Origin: Hyphomicrobiales bacterium
Lineage (GTDB): Bacteria > Pseudomonadota > Alphaproteobacteria > Rhizobiales > Rhizobiaceae
Assembly: GCA_900472575.1 (NCBI GenBank)
Contig: UCIV01000002.1
Location: 1 to 61,195, forward strand
Direction: 5' to 3'
DNA length: 61,195 bases
A program made the translations under genes and the position numbers. Below, one piece after another: positions 53,284 through 61,195 of this stretch. How positions within the stretch are numbered: position 1 is the stretch's first letter; each line of letters starts with the position of its first letter. The notes under the pieces are model-generated. The model searched no databases, was not told the origin of the DNA, and worked only from the letters and a program-made list of their open reading frames with translations.

Positions 53284-54105
53284 TCAGGCGGCGGCAACGC
53301 CATCCGAGCCGATGCCGGCGATCCGACATAGGTCCTCAATCGCGCCTGGACCGGCTGCCAGAACCGGCGCGCCTTTCGTCAGCCTTTCGCCTTCGCTTGG
53401 AAATGGCAGGAACCAGCCGCCGGCTTCGCGCACGAGGCAGTAGCCGCCGAGACAATCCCAAGCATGCATATAGGGCTCGTAGTAGCCCACGAGACGACCG
53501 GCCGCGACATACGCAATCATTAACGCGCCCGAGCCGAGCCGCACGAAATTGCCGCCGCCTGCCAGCAGATCCTCGACGATCTTCCCGACCGATGCCGGCG
53601 TCACATGATGGTTGGCGCCGATGCCGGTCACGGCGTTACGGATCGTTTTGGTGCTCTCGAGCTCCAGCTGCCTACCGTTCAACGTCGCGCCCATGCCGGA
53701 AGCGCCCGAATAAAGCTCGTCATGGCAGGGGACATGGATGACGCCGATCACGGGCTCGCCCTTATAGAGAACGGCGATCGAGACGCACCAGTTGGGCATC
53801 CCGTGTACGAAAGGACTGGTGCCGTCGATTGGATCGACCACCCAGGTATAACCGCTATCGCCAACGGTCAGCCCGTATTCCTCGCCGAGAAAACCATCGG
53901 CGGGAAAGGCCTCCCCCGTTCTTTCCCGGATCAGGTTCTCGACGTTGCGATCAGCGATCGACACCACATCCTGCGGGTCGCCCTTGATCTCTATGACCAG
54001 CGTATCGCGCCGCTGATAATAACCGAGCGCCAGCTTGCCGGCTTCGACGGCGATGGTTTCCGCCAGCTTGTGGCGTTTGACGATCTCGTCCTGTTCCGAT
54101 GTCAT
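53284..54105 (-). CDS. Inositol-monophosphatase family phosphatase
   Basis: This 273-residue Mg-dependent, Li-sensitive-type sugar phosphatase (IMPase/HisN fold) has metal motifs GEEYG, DPIDGTSPF and WDCLGG. It starts 10 bases after the ABC ATPase stop (GAGGAAC box), so it is the last gene of that importer operon. IMPase proteins act on inositol-1-phosphate, histidinol phosphate or related esters. Its position next to a phosphate-ester importer and an inositol pathway suggests dephosphorylation of the imported compound. No signal peptide is seen, so it acts in the cytoplasm. Confidence 0.92.
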   Translation of the reverse strand: MTSEQDEIVKRHKLAETIAVEAGKLALGYYQRRDTLVIEIKGDPQDVVSIADRNVENLIRERTGEAFPADGFLGEEYGLTVGDSGYTWVVDPIDGTSPFVHGMPNWCVSIAVLYKGEPVIGVIHVPCHDELYSGASGMGATLNGRQLELESTKTIRNAVTGIGANHHVTPASVGKIVEDLLAGGGNFVRLGSGALMIAYVAAGRLVGYYEPYMHAWDCLGGYCLVREAGGWFLPFPSEGERLTKGAPVLAAGPGAIEDLCRIAGIGSDGVAAA

Positions 54106-54115
54106 GGGGCGTTCC

Positions 54116-55174
54116 TCACTGCGCGATAATGGCGATGCCACGGTTTTTCAAGCCGATGGCGACGCGCGTTCCAGGGGCAAGCGGGCGGTCGACCGACGGG
54201 TCCACGATAAACAGGGTCCCGCCGCTCGTTTCCGCCTCGTATTCGATATGATCGCCGAGATAGGCCGCATGGCTGATCCGCCCCGGAAAGGCAGCCGTTT
54301 CCGCCGGTTCCAGCGTGATGGCACTGGGGCGCACGGCAAGCTGGCTCTTGCCGGTTCTTGCTCCGCGCGCCGGCACGACATGTTGGAGGCCTCCAATGCT
54401 GATCGTTGCCTCGTTGCCGCTGATATCGATGATCTCGCAGGGTACAACGTTCGCTTCGCCAATAAAATCGGCAATGAAAGGCGAGGCCGGGGCTTCATAA
54501 AGCTCGCGGGGTGATCCCTGCTGGGCGATCTCGCCGTCCTTCATGACGATGATCTGGTCCGATACGGCCAATGCCTCGTCCTGGTCGTGGGTGACGTAGA
54601 CGGCTGTGAATTGCAGGCGTTGTTGAAGCTCGCGGATTTCCGTGCGTACCCGGCGGCGAAGGCGGGCGTCGAGATTGGAAAGCGGCTCGTCGAGAAGCAG
54701 GACCTGCGGTTCGAGAACCAGCGCGCGGGCAACCGCCACGCGTTGCTGCTGGCCCCCGGACAATTCTGCCGGAAGCCGGCCGCCCATGCCGGCAAGGCCG
54801 ACGAGTTCGAGCCCGTGTTCCGCCTTCTGTCGCGCATCCTTTTTCGAAAGACCGGTGGATTCCAGGCCATACGCGACATTGTCTAGCGAGTTCATATGCG
54901 GAAACAGTGCATATGACTGGAACACCATCGAGACGTCGCGCTCGTTGGCAGGCAGCATGGTCACATCCTTGCCGCCGATCAGGATGCGGCCCGAGGTCGG
55001 GTGTTCCAGACCTGCGAGCATGCGCAGCGTCGTCGTCTTGCCGCAGCCGGAAGGGCCGAGCAGCGTCACCAGCGTACCGGGCTGAACCGTCAGCGACAGG
55101 TCATGGATGGCCGTGAAGGAACCGAAGGATTTGCGAACATTCTGGAACGTGACCGAACCGGCATTTTTGCTCAT
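54116..55174 (-). CDS. ABC transporter ATPase, FbpC/AfuC/PotA-like
   Basis: This 352-residue ATPase has Walker A GPSGCGKTT, signature [15 protein letters not shown], Walker [16 protein letters not shown], and a C-terminal TOBE region (QLAVRPSAITLEPAE). It overlaps the permease stop by four bases (ATGA). It belongs to the Fe3+/spermidine/phosphonate-like importers, of which AfuC works in a hexose-phosphate system. Confidence 0.92.
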   Translation of the reverse strand: MSKNAGSVTFQNVRKSFGSFTAIHDLSLTVQPGTLVTLLGPSGCGKTTTLRMLAGLEHPTSGRILIGGKDVTMLPANERDVSMVFQSYALFPHMNSLDNVAYGLESTGLSKKDARQKAEHGLELVGLAGMGGRLPAELSGGQQQRVAVARALVLEPQVLLLDEPLSNLDARLRRRVRTEIRELQQRLQFTAVYVTHDQDEALAVSDQIIVMKDGEIAQQGSPRELYEAPASPFIADFIGEANVVPCEIIDISGNEATISIGGLQHVVPARGARTGKSQLAVRPSAITLEPAETAAFPGRISHAAYLGDHIEYEAETSGGTLFIVDPSVDRPLAPGTRVAIGLKNRGIAIIAQ

Positions 55175-57402
55175 GCGGTTTTCTCCTTGGCCTGAGCAGT
55201 CGGAAGGCGGACGCGGGACGCCGAAATGCGGTTCTCGCGTCGCAATCGCCGCTCGCCGACCAGAAGCTGGAACCCTGTGATGACGGTGATCATCACCACG
55301 ATCAGCATGGAGGAATAGGCGATGGCGACGCCGTATTCGCCGTTTTCCACCAGCCCGACGATATAGGATGTCGCCATGTTGTACTGGGCGCTGACGAGGA
55401 ACACGACGGCGCTGATCGAGGTGATGGCGCGCACGAAGGAATAGACCAGTGCGGCCGTGATGGCGGGACGCAAAAGCGGCAGGATGACCTTGCGGGCGGT
55501 GCGGAAACTGGTGGCGCGCAGGGTCATCGAGGCTTCGTCGAGGCTCTTGTCGAGTTGGCTCATCGCTGCGATGCCGCCGCGCACGCCGACCGGCATGTTA
55601 CGGAACACGAAGCAGGCGATTAGGATCACTGCCGTCCCGGTCATTTCCAGCGGCGGGAGGTTGAAGGCCATGATGTAGCTGATGCCGATGACCGTGCCGG
55701 GAATGGCAAAACTCATCATTAGCGCAAATTCGAACAGTTCGCGCCCGGCGAATTTCTGCCGTATGATCACGTAAGCCGTGGCAAGGCCGACGATCGCTGT
55801 CAGCGGGGCGGCGATCAACGCTATTTCCATCGTCGTCCAGAACGAGTTCCAGGCGACGCCGGTCCAGACCAGCGAGCGATCGCGAAAGGTGATGGAAAAG
55901 GCCTTGGCGTAATGCGCGAGCGTCAGGCTGTTGTCGAGACCCCAGGTTTTGACGAAACCGCCGAACAGGATCATGCCGTAAACGACGAGCGTGAAGATCA
56001 TCCACGGAATAACCACGGCATGTACGCCGATCGACAGGGGCCGGGGCAGGGCGATATGGGCGCCGCTATCGCCCTTGCCGGTTACGGTGGCAAAATTCTT
56101 GCCCGACAGCCAGATGCGTTGGGAGAGGAAGGCCGACAGCGTGAAACCGAGCAGGATCATGGCGAGCACGGCCGCACGGGCCGGATCGTTCTGCGATCCG
56201 ACGACGGCAAAGAAGATTTCAGTCGACAACACGCCGTGGCTGCCGCCAAGCACGAGCGGATTGCCGAAATCAGCCATGCTTTCGATGAAGCCAATCAGGA
56301 ATGCGTTGGCGAGACCGGGTTTCATCAGCGGCAAGGACACTCGCCAGAAGGTGCGCCAGCGATCGGCCCGCAATGTTTGCGAAGCCTCCTCCATCGACGG
56401 GCTGACGCCCTCGACAACGCCGATCAGCACCAGAAACGAAATCGGCGTGAATGACAGAACCTGTGCGATCCAGATGCCGGTCAGGCCATAAAGCCAGCGG
56501 CTCGGTTCGATGCCGAACGTCGTGGAGAGGCCTTGCGTGACGATGCCGGCACGGCCGAAGAGGAGGGTGAGGGCAAGGCCGATGACGAAGGGCGGCGTGA
56601 TGATCGGCAGAATGGTCAGAAGCCGCAGGCCCTTCTTGAAGGGAAAGCGCGTGCGGGTGGCGACAAGCGCGAAGGCAAGGCCAAGTGCTGTCGAACCCGC
56701 CGCCGTCATGATGGCCAGAAACAGCGTGCGCCATGCCACGCCGCAACGCGCGCCGCCAAGGACGCAATCGAGGCTCCAGATCGATGGATCGACAATGTTG
56801 CGGGAAAAACCGTCGAAACTCACCGAGCCATCGAAATCCTGAAAGGCACCGATGAACATCGAACCGATCGGATAAAACACGAAGACGGCGACGAGAAAGA
56901 CCAGCATGGAAATGGTGGCGACCACGAAGGCATCACCGCGCATGACGCCCTGTTCGGCAAGGCCGAAGGCAAACATCAGCACGAAGCAGATGGCGGTAAG
57001 AACCGCACCCGCTCCCATAGATGGCTGGCCGTCGGCAAGCGGACCAAAGACCGTTTCGCTGATTGTCCAGGTAAAACCGGTGGCCCCGATCGCCAGACCC
57101 TGCAGGGCAAGCAAGGCGACGCCGAAACCACCGGCAAGGGCAAGCATTTTGCCACGTCGCATTGGATCGACAATGAACCGCGCGGCAAGCGCCAATCCGT
57201 AAGCGAGAAGGACCGCGATCAGCCAGACACGGCCATTCAGAAAAATCTGCAGAAAACCGGGTGCTGCCGCAGGCTTTCCGGGGAAATCGGAAAGCCAGGT
57301 AAATGAATAAAACCCCTGTTCGATGCGATACCAGGGAAGGAGCAGCATCGCGGCAGCGCCGAGCGCCAGCACAACATCCAGTCTGCGATTGCGATTGTTC
57401 AT
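55171..57402 (-). CDS. Fused double-domain ABC permease, FbpB/AfuB-like
   Basis: This 743-residue permease contains two BPD_transp_1 units in one chain, as in FbpB/AfuB proteins. The first EAA loop is EASQTLRADRWRTFWRVSLP, the second EASMTLRATSFRTARKVILP, and there are additional N-terminal helices (LNGRVWLIAVLLAYGLALAA). One polypeptide therefore forms the whole pore. The ATG at 57402 has GAGG about 13 bases upstream; the frame is open to 57423. Confidence 0.92.
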   Translation of the reverse strand: MNNRNRRLDVVLALGAAAMLLLPWYRIEQGFYSFTWLSDFPGKPAAAPGFLQIFLNGRVWLIAVLLAYGLALAARFIVDPMRRGKMLALAGGFGVALLALQGLAIGATGFTWTISETVFGPLADGQPSMGAGAVLTAICFVLMFAFGLAEQGVMRGDAFVVATISMLVFLVAVFVFYPIGSMFIGAFQDFDGSVSFDGFSRNIVDPSIWSLDCVLGGARCGVAWRTLFLAIMTAAGSTALGLAFALVATRTRFPFKKGLRLLTILPIITPPFVIGLALTLLFGRAGIVTQGLSTTFGIEPSRWLYGLTGIWIAQVLSFTPISFLVLIGVVEGVSPSMEEASQTLRADRWRTFWRVSLPLMKPGLANAFLIGFIESMADFGNPLVLGGSHGVLSTEIFFAVVGSQNDPARAAVLAMILLGFTLSAFLSQRIWLSGKNFATVTGKGDSGAHIALPRPLSIGVHAVVIPWMIFTLVVYGMILFGGFVKTWGLDNSLTLAHYAKAFSITFRDRSLVWTGVAWNSFWTTMEIALIAAPLTAIVGLATAYVIIRQKFAGRELFEFALMMSFAIPGTVIGISYIMAFNLPPLEMTGTAVILIACFVFRNMPVGVRGGIAAMSQLDKSLDEASMTLRATSFRTARKVILPLLRPAITAALVYSFVRAITSISAVVFLVSAQYNMATSYIVGLVENGEYGVAIAYSSMLIVVMITVITGFQLLVGERRLRRENRISASRVRLPTAQAKEKTA

Positions 57403-57481
57403 GGTTCGATGCGACCTCATCAAAGGACAAGTCGATCATGCCGCGCCCCTTTCAGCCGAAGCGCGGCAGAGACGGATGGGA

Positions 57482-58507
57482 TCAGTTGGCGTTGGCGCCG
57501 ATTTCCTTGTCCCAGCGTTCGAGCAGCTTTTTGCGCTCGGTCGGGTCGCCATAGGTCTTGAAGTCGTAATCGATCAGCTTGATGTCTTCGAAGCGCGGCG
57601 ATTCCTTCGGGACCTCGGCCGTCTTGTTGGACGGAAGCTGGAAGGATTTTGCGTCCTTCATGTGAGATTGCACCTGCGCCGTCAGCGCCCAGTCATACCA
57701 CTTTTTGGCATTGTCCAGATTGCGTGCACCCTTGATGATCGACATGGAACCGATCTCGTAGCCGGTGCCCTCGCAGGGCGCGATCGACTTGACCGGAAAT
57801 CCCTCGACCGTCTGGGCCACTGCATCATGCATGAATACGATGCCGAGACCGGTTTCTCCGCGGGCTGCGGCCTTCACCGGTGCAGAGCCGGATTTCGTGT
57901 ATTGCGAGACATTGGCATTGAGCTGTTTCAGGTAATCGAACGCCTTGTCCTCGCCCATGATCTGCACGAGCGATGCGAGCGCCGTGTAGGCCGTGCCGGA
58001 GGAATTCGGGTTGGCCATCTGGATCTCGCCCTTAAGCGAAGGGTCGAGAAGGTCGGCCCAGCATTTCGGCTCCTTGTAGTTCTTCTGCTTGAAGAGATCA
58101 GTGTTGTAACCCCAGCCGAGCGCACCGGCATAAACGCCGACGGTCTTGTAGCCGGAGCTTTCCGCCTGCTTCTTTGCCCAGTCCTGCAATTCGTCGAGAT
58201 GCGGCGACTTGTACTCCTGCGTCAGTCCTTCCGACGCGGCCTGAAGATGCGGGTCGCCGGTGCCTGCCCACCAGATATCTGTTTTCGGGTTGCGGGCCTC
58301 GGCGCGGACCTTCGCATAGGTTTCGCCAGACGACAGGCGCACCATGTTGACCTTGGTGCCGGTGTCCTTTTCGAACATCTGCTGCATCATTTCGCAGATC
58401 ACCACATCGGCGGAACATATGAGATTGAGGTCTCCGGCAGCCTTCGATGCCGGTGCATTCATCAAAAGGCCGGCAGCCGCGACCGATGCCATCAAAGCAA
58501 GACGCAT
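57482..58507 (-). CDS. ABC transporter binding protein, AfuA/FbpA-like
   Basis: This 341-residue periplasmic protein has a signal peptide cut near residue 23 (ASKA-AG). It contains LNLICSADVVICEMMQQMFE, DIWWAGTGDPHLQAASEG and VGVYAGALGWGYNTDLFKQK, typical of the extracellular binding protein 1 family that includes Fe3+ and hexose-phosphate (AfuA) binders. The Tyr pair used by FbpA for iron is not evident, favouring an organic phosphate. First gene of the operon ending with the IMPase-like gene. Confidence 0.88.
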   Translation of the reverse strand: MRLALMASVAAAGLLMNAPASKAAGDLNLICSADVVICEMMQQMFEKDTGTKVNMVRLSSGETYAKVRAEARNPKTDIWWAGTGDPHLQAASEGLTQEYKSPHLDELQDWAKKQAESSGYKTVGVYAGALGWGYNTDLFKQKNYKEPKCWADLLDPSLKGEIQMANPNSSGTAYTALASLVQIMGEDKAFDYLKQLNANVSQYTKSGSAPVKAAARGETGLGIVFMHDAVAQTVEGFPVKSIAPCEGTGYEIGSMSIIKGARNLDNAKKWYDWALTAQVQSHMKDAKSFQLPSNKTAEVPKESPRFEDIKLIDYDFKTYGDPTERKKLLERWDKEIGANAN

Positions 58508-58554
58508 AATAATCCTCCCAGATTTCTGGATGACGCCTCCACATCATCCCGCTC

Positions 58555-58668
58555 TTGCAAGCGTGTGCAATGGTTCCACGCATATCTGTGGATTGTCAAT
58601 AAGAAATACTGCATAAAATGCGCTTTAATACGCGCCATGCGTCACGAAATTGTTGCACGCGATTGCAA
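58555..58668. promoter_or_regulatory. Two LacI-type operators between divergent genes
   Basis: TTGCAAGCGTGTGCAA (58555-58570) and TTGCACGCGATTGCAA (58653-58668) share TTGCA-N6-TGCAA and are 98 bases apart, one near each divergent start. The second lies 35 bases before the LacI GTG. The outer TTGC...GCAA frame is the same as in the iolG operators. Confidence 0.75.
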
Positions 58669-58702
58669 AAAGAGGCAGAAAAATTTGCGGGAGAAAGCAG
58701 AC

Positions 58703-59704
58703 GTGAACCAGAAGATCTTCGTGAGCGCCAAGGAAGTGGCGGATCGTGCCGGCGTGTCGCGTTCGGCCGTCTCGCGCACGTTCACGCCTGGAGCGAGTGT
58801 TTCGGAGGAAACGCGGCGACGTGTGATGGAGGCTGCGGAGGCCTTGGGCTATCACGTCAATCACCTCGCTCGAGGGCTGATGCGCAACGAAAGTGGCCTT
58901 GTCTGTCTCATCGTCTCTGAGATGGACACGCCTTATCGATCAAGCCTCATTCGGGCGATTTCCCATCAATTGCAAGCCGTCTCCAAGATCGCCATGCTGA
59001 TCAACACGGATCGTTCCGATAAAAGCGTCGATGATGCGCTCAGGCTGGCGATCAGCTATCGCGCCGATGCGTCCATCATTCTCTCCGGAATGCCGGACAA
59101 ATCGATCACCGACCTTTGTGTGAAAAGCGGTCAGCGGCTTGTGCTTATCAATCGCGACGAGGAGCGCGAAGGGGCGCTGATGATCAATCTAAATGACCGG
59201 GAGGCCGCACACCGCGCATTTATCGCGTTTCAGCGCGCCGGGTGTCGCCGTGTTGCCTTCGCGAATTCTGATGTCGGAACACCAAGTCTAATGGCTCGTG
59301 AGGAAGGGTTTGTTGCTGCCGCGATCGAAGCCGGCGTTGAGGTCATCGTAGAGCGTTTCGGTCCGACCCGTTATCAGAGCGGCGTTATTCTGGCGCAACG
59401 CCTTCTCACGCGAGAAGCGCGCCCGGATGCGATCTTCTGCGCCAACGATCTTCTTGCCTGCGGTGTTATGGATACCGCCCGTCACCAGTTTAAACTCACT
59501 GTGCCTGACGACATTTGTGTAATTGGTTTCGATTACATCGAGCAGTGCTCATGGTCGTCTTATGATCTGACGACATTCGCACAACCCGTCGACCAAATAG
59601 CGAAGGAGGCGGTATCGTGGCTTACGCATCCAGCCAAAACGGATAGCATTGCTTCCCAGATTTCCCCGGAACTGGTCTGGCGCGGGTCTGTGCGCGGTGG
59701 TTAG
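58703..59704 (+). CDS. LacI family regulator of the phosphate-ester importer
   Basis: This 333-residue LacI protein has its helix-turn-helix at residues about 5-25 (SAKEVADRAGVSRSAVSRTF), then VMEAAEALGYHVNHLARGLM and the effector domain ending FDYIEQCSWSSYDLTTFAQP. The GTG at 58703 has GGGAG 9 bases upstream. Earlier ATGs (58637) would place an operator inside the coding region. It is divergent from the AfuA-like operon and probably represses it. Confidence 0.9.
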   Translation: MNQKIFVSAKEVADRAGVSRSAVSRTFTPGASVSEETRRRVMEAAEALGYHVNHLARGLMRNESGLVCLIVSEMDTPYRSSLIRAISHQLQAVSKIAMLINTDRSDKSVDDALRLAISYRADASIILSGMPDKSITDLCVKSGQRLVLINRDEEREGALMINLNDREAAHRAFIAFQRAGCRRVAFANSDVGTPSLMAREEGFVAAAIEAGVEVIVERFGPTRYQSGVILAQRLLTREARPDAIFCANDLLACGVMDTARHQFKLTVPDDICVIGFDYIEQCSWSSYDLTTFAQPVDQIAKEAVSWLTHPAKTDSIASQISPELVWRGSVRGG

Positions 59705-60488
59705 AGAATTGTCCTTCAACCGCACAGCTAAATTATCCGCATACCTAAAAACCAAAATCAAGGAAACTGCGTGAAGATCAACGATATTAGTTCGTCTCGA
59801 ACGCGTTATCCTTTCCGAATAGCTTCCCTTTGTGTCGACATGCCCATTGCTGTCCTTCAATCCTCCGGCCCAAACTTCTCGATAGCCATGCGGGGGCTCC
59901 TCACTATAGTCGAGCCACTTTTATGAACATTTCTGATTGATCGTACGCTTACAACATCTGCGACCCGCGGAGTCGGTCGCTTTGTTACAGAGATGGATTG
60001 CAATGATCGTTTCGGTTCAGGGCCACAGGCTAGAACTCGATTCTATGCCTCATCTGCGGCACTGGTTTTTGCTCATCCGCTCGCTCTGCCTATCGGTTGG
60101 GATCGAACGCGTGAGGAACGAAGTGCAGGTTTGTGAACATTCCACTGGTGGCGATCGCGGCCTGTGGCTTCATTCAAGTGGCTGAGACGGTGACGGCCGG
60201 TAACGCTGAGGCAACTGCGCATAGTCAAGGGACTTGTCAAAGGTGTCGGGTTTATCGCCGGTGGCGCGATCCTGGTCGGAAAAGCGAACCCGAGGGACAG
60301 CGGCTGTTGCGAGATTACGGGCTACCGGCGCAATTGGCGGCCCTGTGGGGCTCGGTGCCTTCGATACTGCTATTGTTCTATCGGTCACGACATTTGCCAC
60401 TTTGATAATTAGGGCTAATTTCAAGTCTTTCGAAAGCGAAGGCGGCAGGACCGACCGAGCGAAATATTGCACTTGGGAAAGAATGTAG
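59705..60488. other. Gene-poor stretch with a possible membrane-protein ruin
   Basis: No intact gene. Around 60212-60430 two plus-strand frames contain hydrophobic text in order (LVKGVGFIAGGAILVGKA, then ATGAIGGPVGLGAFDTAIVL, SVTTFATLIIRANFKSFES), which could be one small membrane protein split by a frameshift. The rest shows nothing recognisable. Confidence 0.3.
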
Positions 60489-60513
60489 AAAAAGCCCGGC
60501 TTTGGAGCCGGGC
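60489..60513 (-). terminator. Rho-independent terminator after PRC-barrel gene
   Basis: On the minus strand GCCCGGC (60513-60507) pairs with GCCGGGC (60500-60494) around a 6-base loop, followed by five T. Confidence 0.85.
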
Positions 60514-60530
60514 CTGCATGTGGATGTCAG

Positions 60531-60827
60531 TCAGTGATGATGCTCAGGCATTTCTTTGAGCTGATCCTTCGTCCATGCAGTCACGGCATGGACGTCGCCA
60601 TCCTGATCGCGCATGAACTGAAGATCCGTCAGCGGAACAGCGACAGGTTTTGCGCCGATCCCAAGGAAACCGCCGACATCAATGACTGCAGAACTGCCGG
60701 GACCTGTCCCATGGATATGGTCGACCTTTCCGACCTTATGGTCGTCCGCGCCATATATGGTTGCACCTTCGAGAACAGCTGATGTCAGTTCCGCTGGGTT
60801 CAGGCGAACGTGATTGGTGTGGTCCAT
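60531..60827 (-). CDS. PRC-barrel domain protein
   Basis: This 98-residue protein has a PRC-barrel fold: EGATIYGADDHKVGKVDHIH, SSAVIDVGGFLGIGAKPVAV, PLTDLQFMRDQDGDVHAV, and a histidine-rich end. PRC barrels bind RNA or protein partners, and short rhizobial versions are stress-induced. The ATG at 60827 with GGAGG 7 bases upstream is preferred to a longer start at 60932. Confidence 0.88.
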   Translation of the reverse strand: MDHTNHVRLNPAELTSAVLEGATIYGADDHKVGKVDHIHGTGPGSSAVIDVGGFLGIGAKPVAVPLTDLQFMRDQDGDVHAVTAWTKDQLKEMPEHHH

Positions 60828-60954
60828 GTCGTTTCCTCCGTGCGTTTTGTTTGCGGGGAAAGAACCACGAATTCGCTGGTTTGTTCCTGGGCTATTTGCG
60901 ATGGTCATTACAAAAAAATCCTTTTGAATCAAATCGGGTCATGCCGCAATTCGT

Positions 60955-61119
60955 CTAGTCCACGTTGCCTGGACGCGGCTTCACGCAAAGCGGGCATGAT
61001 GTCGCGCTGGCGTGCTGCCAATGCTTTTTGTCCTGTCCGTCCGGACGACCAGCTTGCTCCCAAATCTCATATGCCCGTCTGGCGATCCACCCTGTCTTTC
61101 CGCCATAGATATCCGCTAG
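60955..61119 (-). pseudogene. DUF2934 protein fragment
   Basis: The minus strand reads GWIARRAYEIWEQAGRPDG, then KKHWQHASA, the DUF2934 core, and ends at TAG (60957-60955) after an unusual cysteine-containing tail. In this frame no ATG, GTG or TTG lies between the core and an upstream TGA, so the start has been lost or shifted; an out-of-frame ATG with MSPHPS lies just upstream. Confidence 0.6.
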
Positions 61120-61136
61120 GATGCGGACTCATTAGC
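61116..61136. repeat. Inverted repeat arm, partner at 1-21
   Basis: The reverse complement matches window bases 1-21 at 20 of 21 positions. On the minus strand it contains the ATG preceding the damaged DUF2934 frame. Confidence 0.6.
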
Positions 61137-61195
61137 TGATGCGATCCATATCCTTGTCGCTGCAAGTTTGAGGGCGGCGAGATAGTTGTCGGCAC

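Noticed and set aside
57323..58702. 793-residue frame leading into the second LacI protein
   Set aside because: The upstream part is antisense to the binding-protein gene and would cross an operator; the LacI domain starts at 58703.
1..61195. CRISPR arrays, rRNA operons, riboswitches
   Set aside because: No regularly spaced repeats, rRNA-like sequence or recognisable riboswitch core was seen.

Overview
The window looks like chromosome, chromid or large-plasmid DNA of a member of the Rhizobiaceae (Agrobacterium/Rhizobium-like). Supporting signs are a ROSE-type RNA thermometer ahead of a small heat-shock gene, a DUF982 protein, DUF2934 proteins, an alphaproteobacterial SOS box of the form GAAC-N7-GAAC, FrcA-like single-domain sugar ATPases, MocR regulators and many ABC uptake operons. 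This taxonomy is inferred from gene content only.

Layout. 0-6.5 kb: a PRISE-type reductase, a small CxxC protein, a thermosensor-controlled Hsp20, a DUF982 protein, a ruined PAS-GGDEF gene, a MarR/flavin monooxygenase pair, and a truncated Fic gene joined to a HipB-like regulator. 7.1-10.5 kb: a stress module (ECF sigma, anti-sigma, alpha/beta hydrolase, broken DoxX gene, fasciclin protein). 10.5-14.8 kb: a gene graveyard with remnants of DUF4394, a second ECF/anti-sigma pair, HD-GYP, amidohydrolase, LysR and IS110. 15-19 kb: a minus-strand stress group (KatE catalase, DUF892 ferritin-like protein, DUF883-like protein). 19-22.6 kb: two TetR halves and a MocR/flavin-binding protein pair. 23.2-29.6 kb: an amino-acid-type ABC uptake operon with an M20 amidohydrolase and a dihydroxyphthalate-decarboxylase-like protein, opposed by a MocR regulator. 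29.6-36.3 kb: a decayed prophage (lysozyme, tail and spanin-like ruins) that still holds small apparently intact genes, including a tandem RMF-like protein and a gene behind an SOS box.

36.3-59.7 kb is the functional centre: a LacI regulator, then iolG, a sugar ABC importer, a second Gfo/Idh dehydrogenase, iolC-DUF2090, iolD, iolE, iolB and an Hyi-like isomerase. Convergent to this lie ugpBAEC (glycerol-3-phosphate/glycerophosphodiester uptake) and an Afu/Fbp-like ABC importer (binding protein, fused double permease, ATPase) whose last gene is an inositol-monophosphatase-family phosphatase. A second LacI regulator is divergent from it. Both LacI genes lie beside 16-bp palindromes with TTGC...GCAA ends. 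My main hypothesis is that the block is a coordinated scavenging locus: phosphorylated inositols or sugars and glycerophosphodiesters are imported, dephosphorylated and fed into inositol catabolism. The genes are seen; their joint purpose is inference.

59.7-61.2 kb: mostly empty DNA, a PRC-barrel protein with its terminator, and a DUF2934 fragment. Bases 1-21 recur as a 20/21 inverted repeat at 61116-61136. I saw no rRNA, tRNA or CRISPR array.
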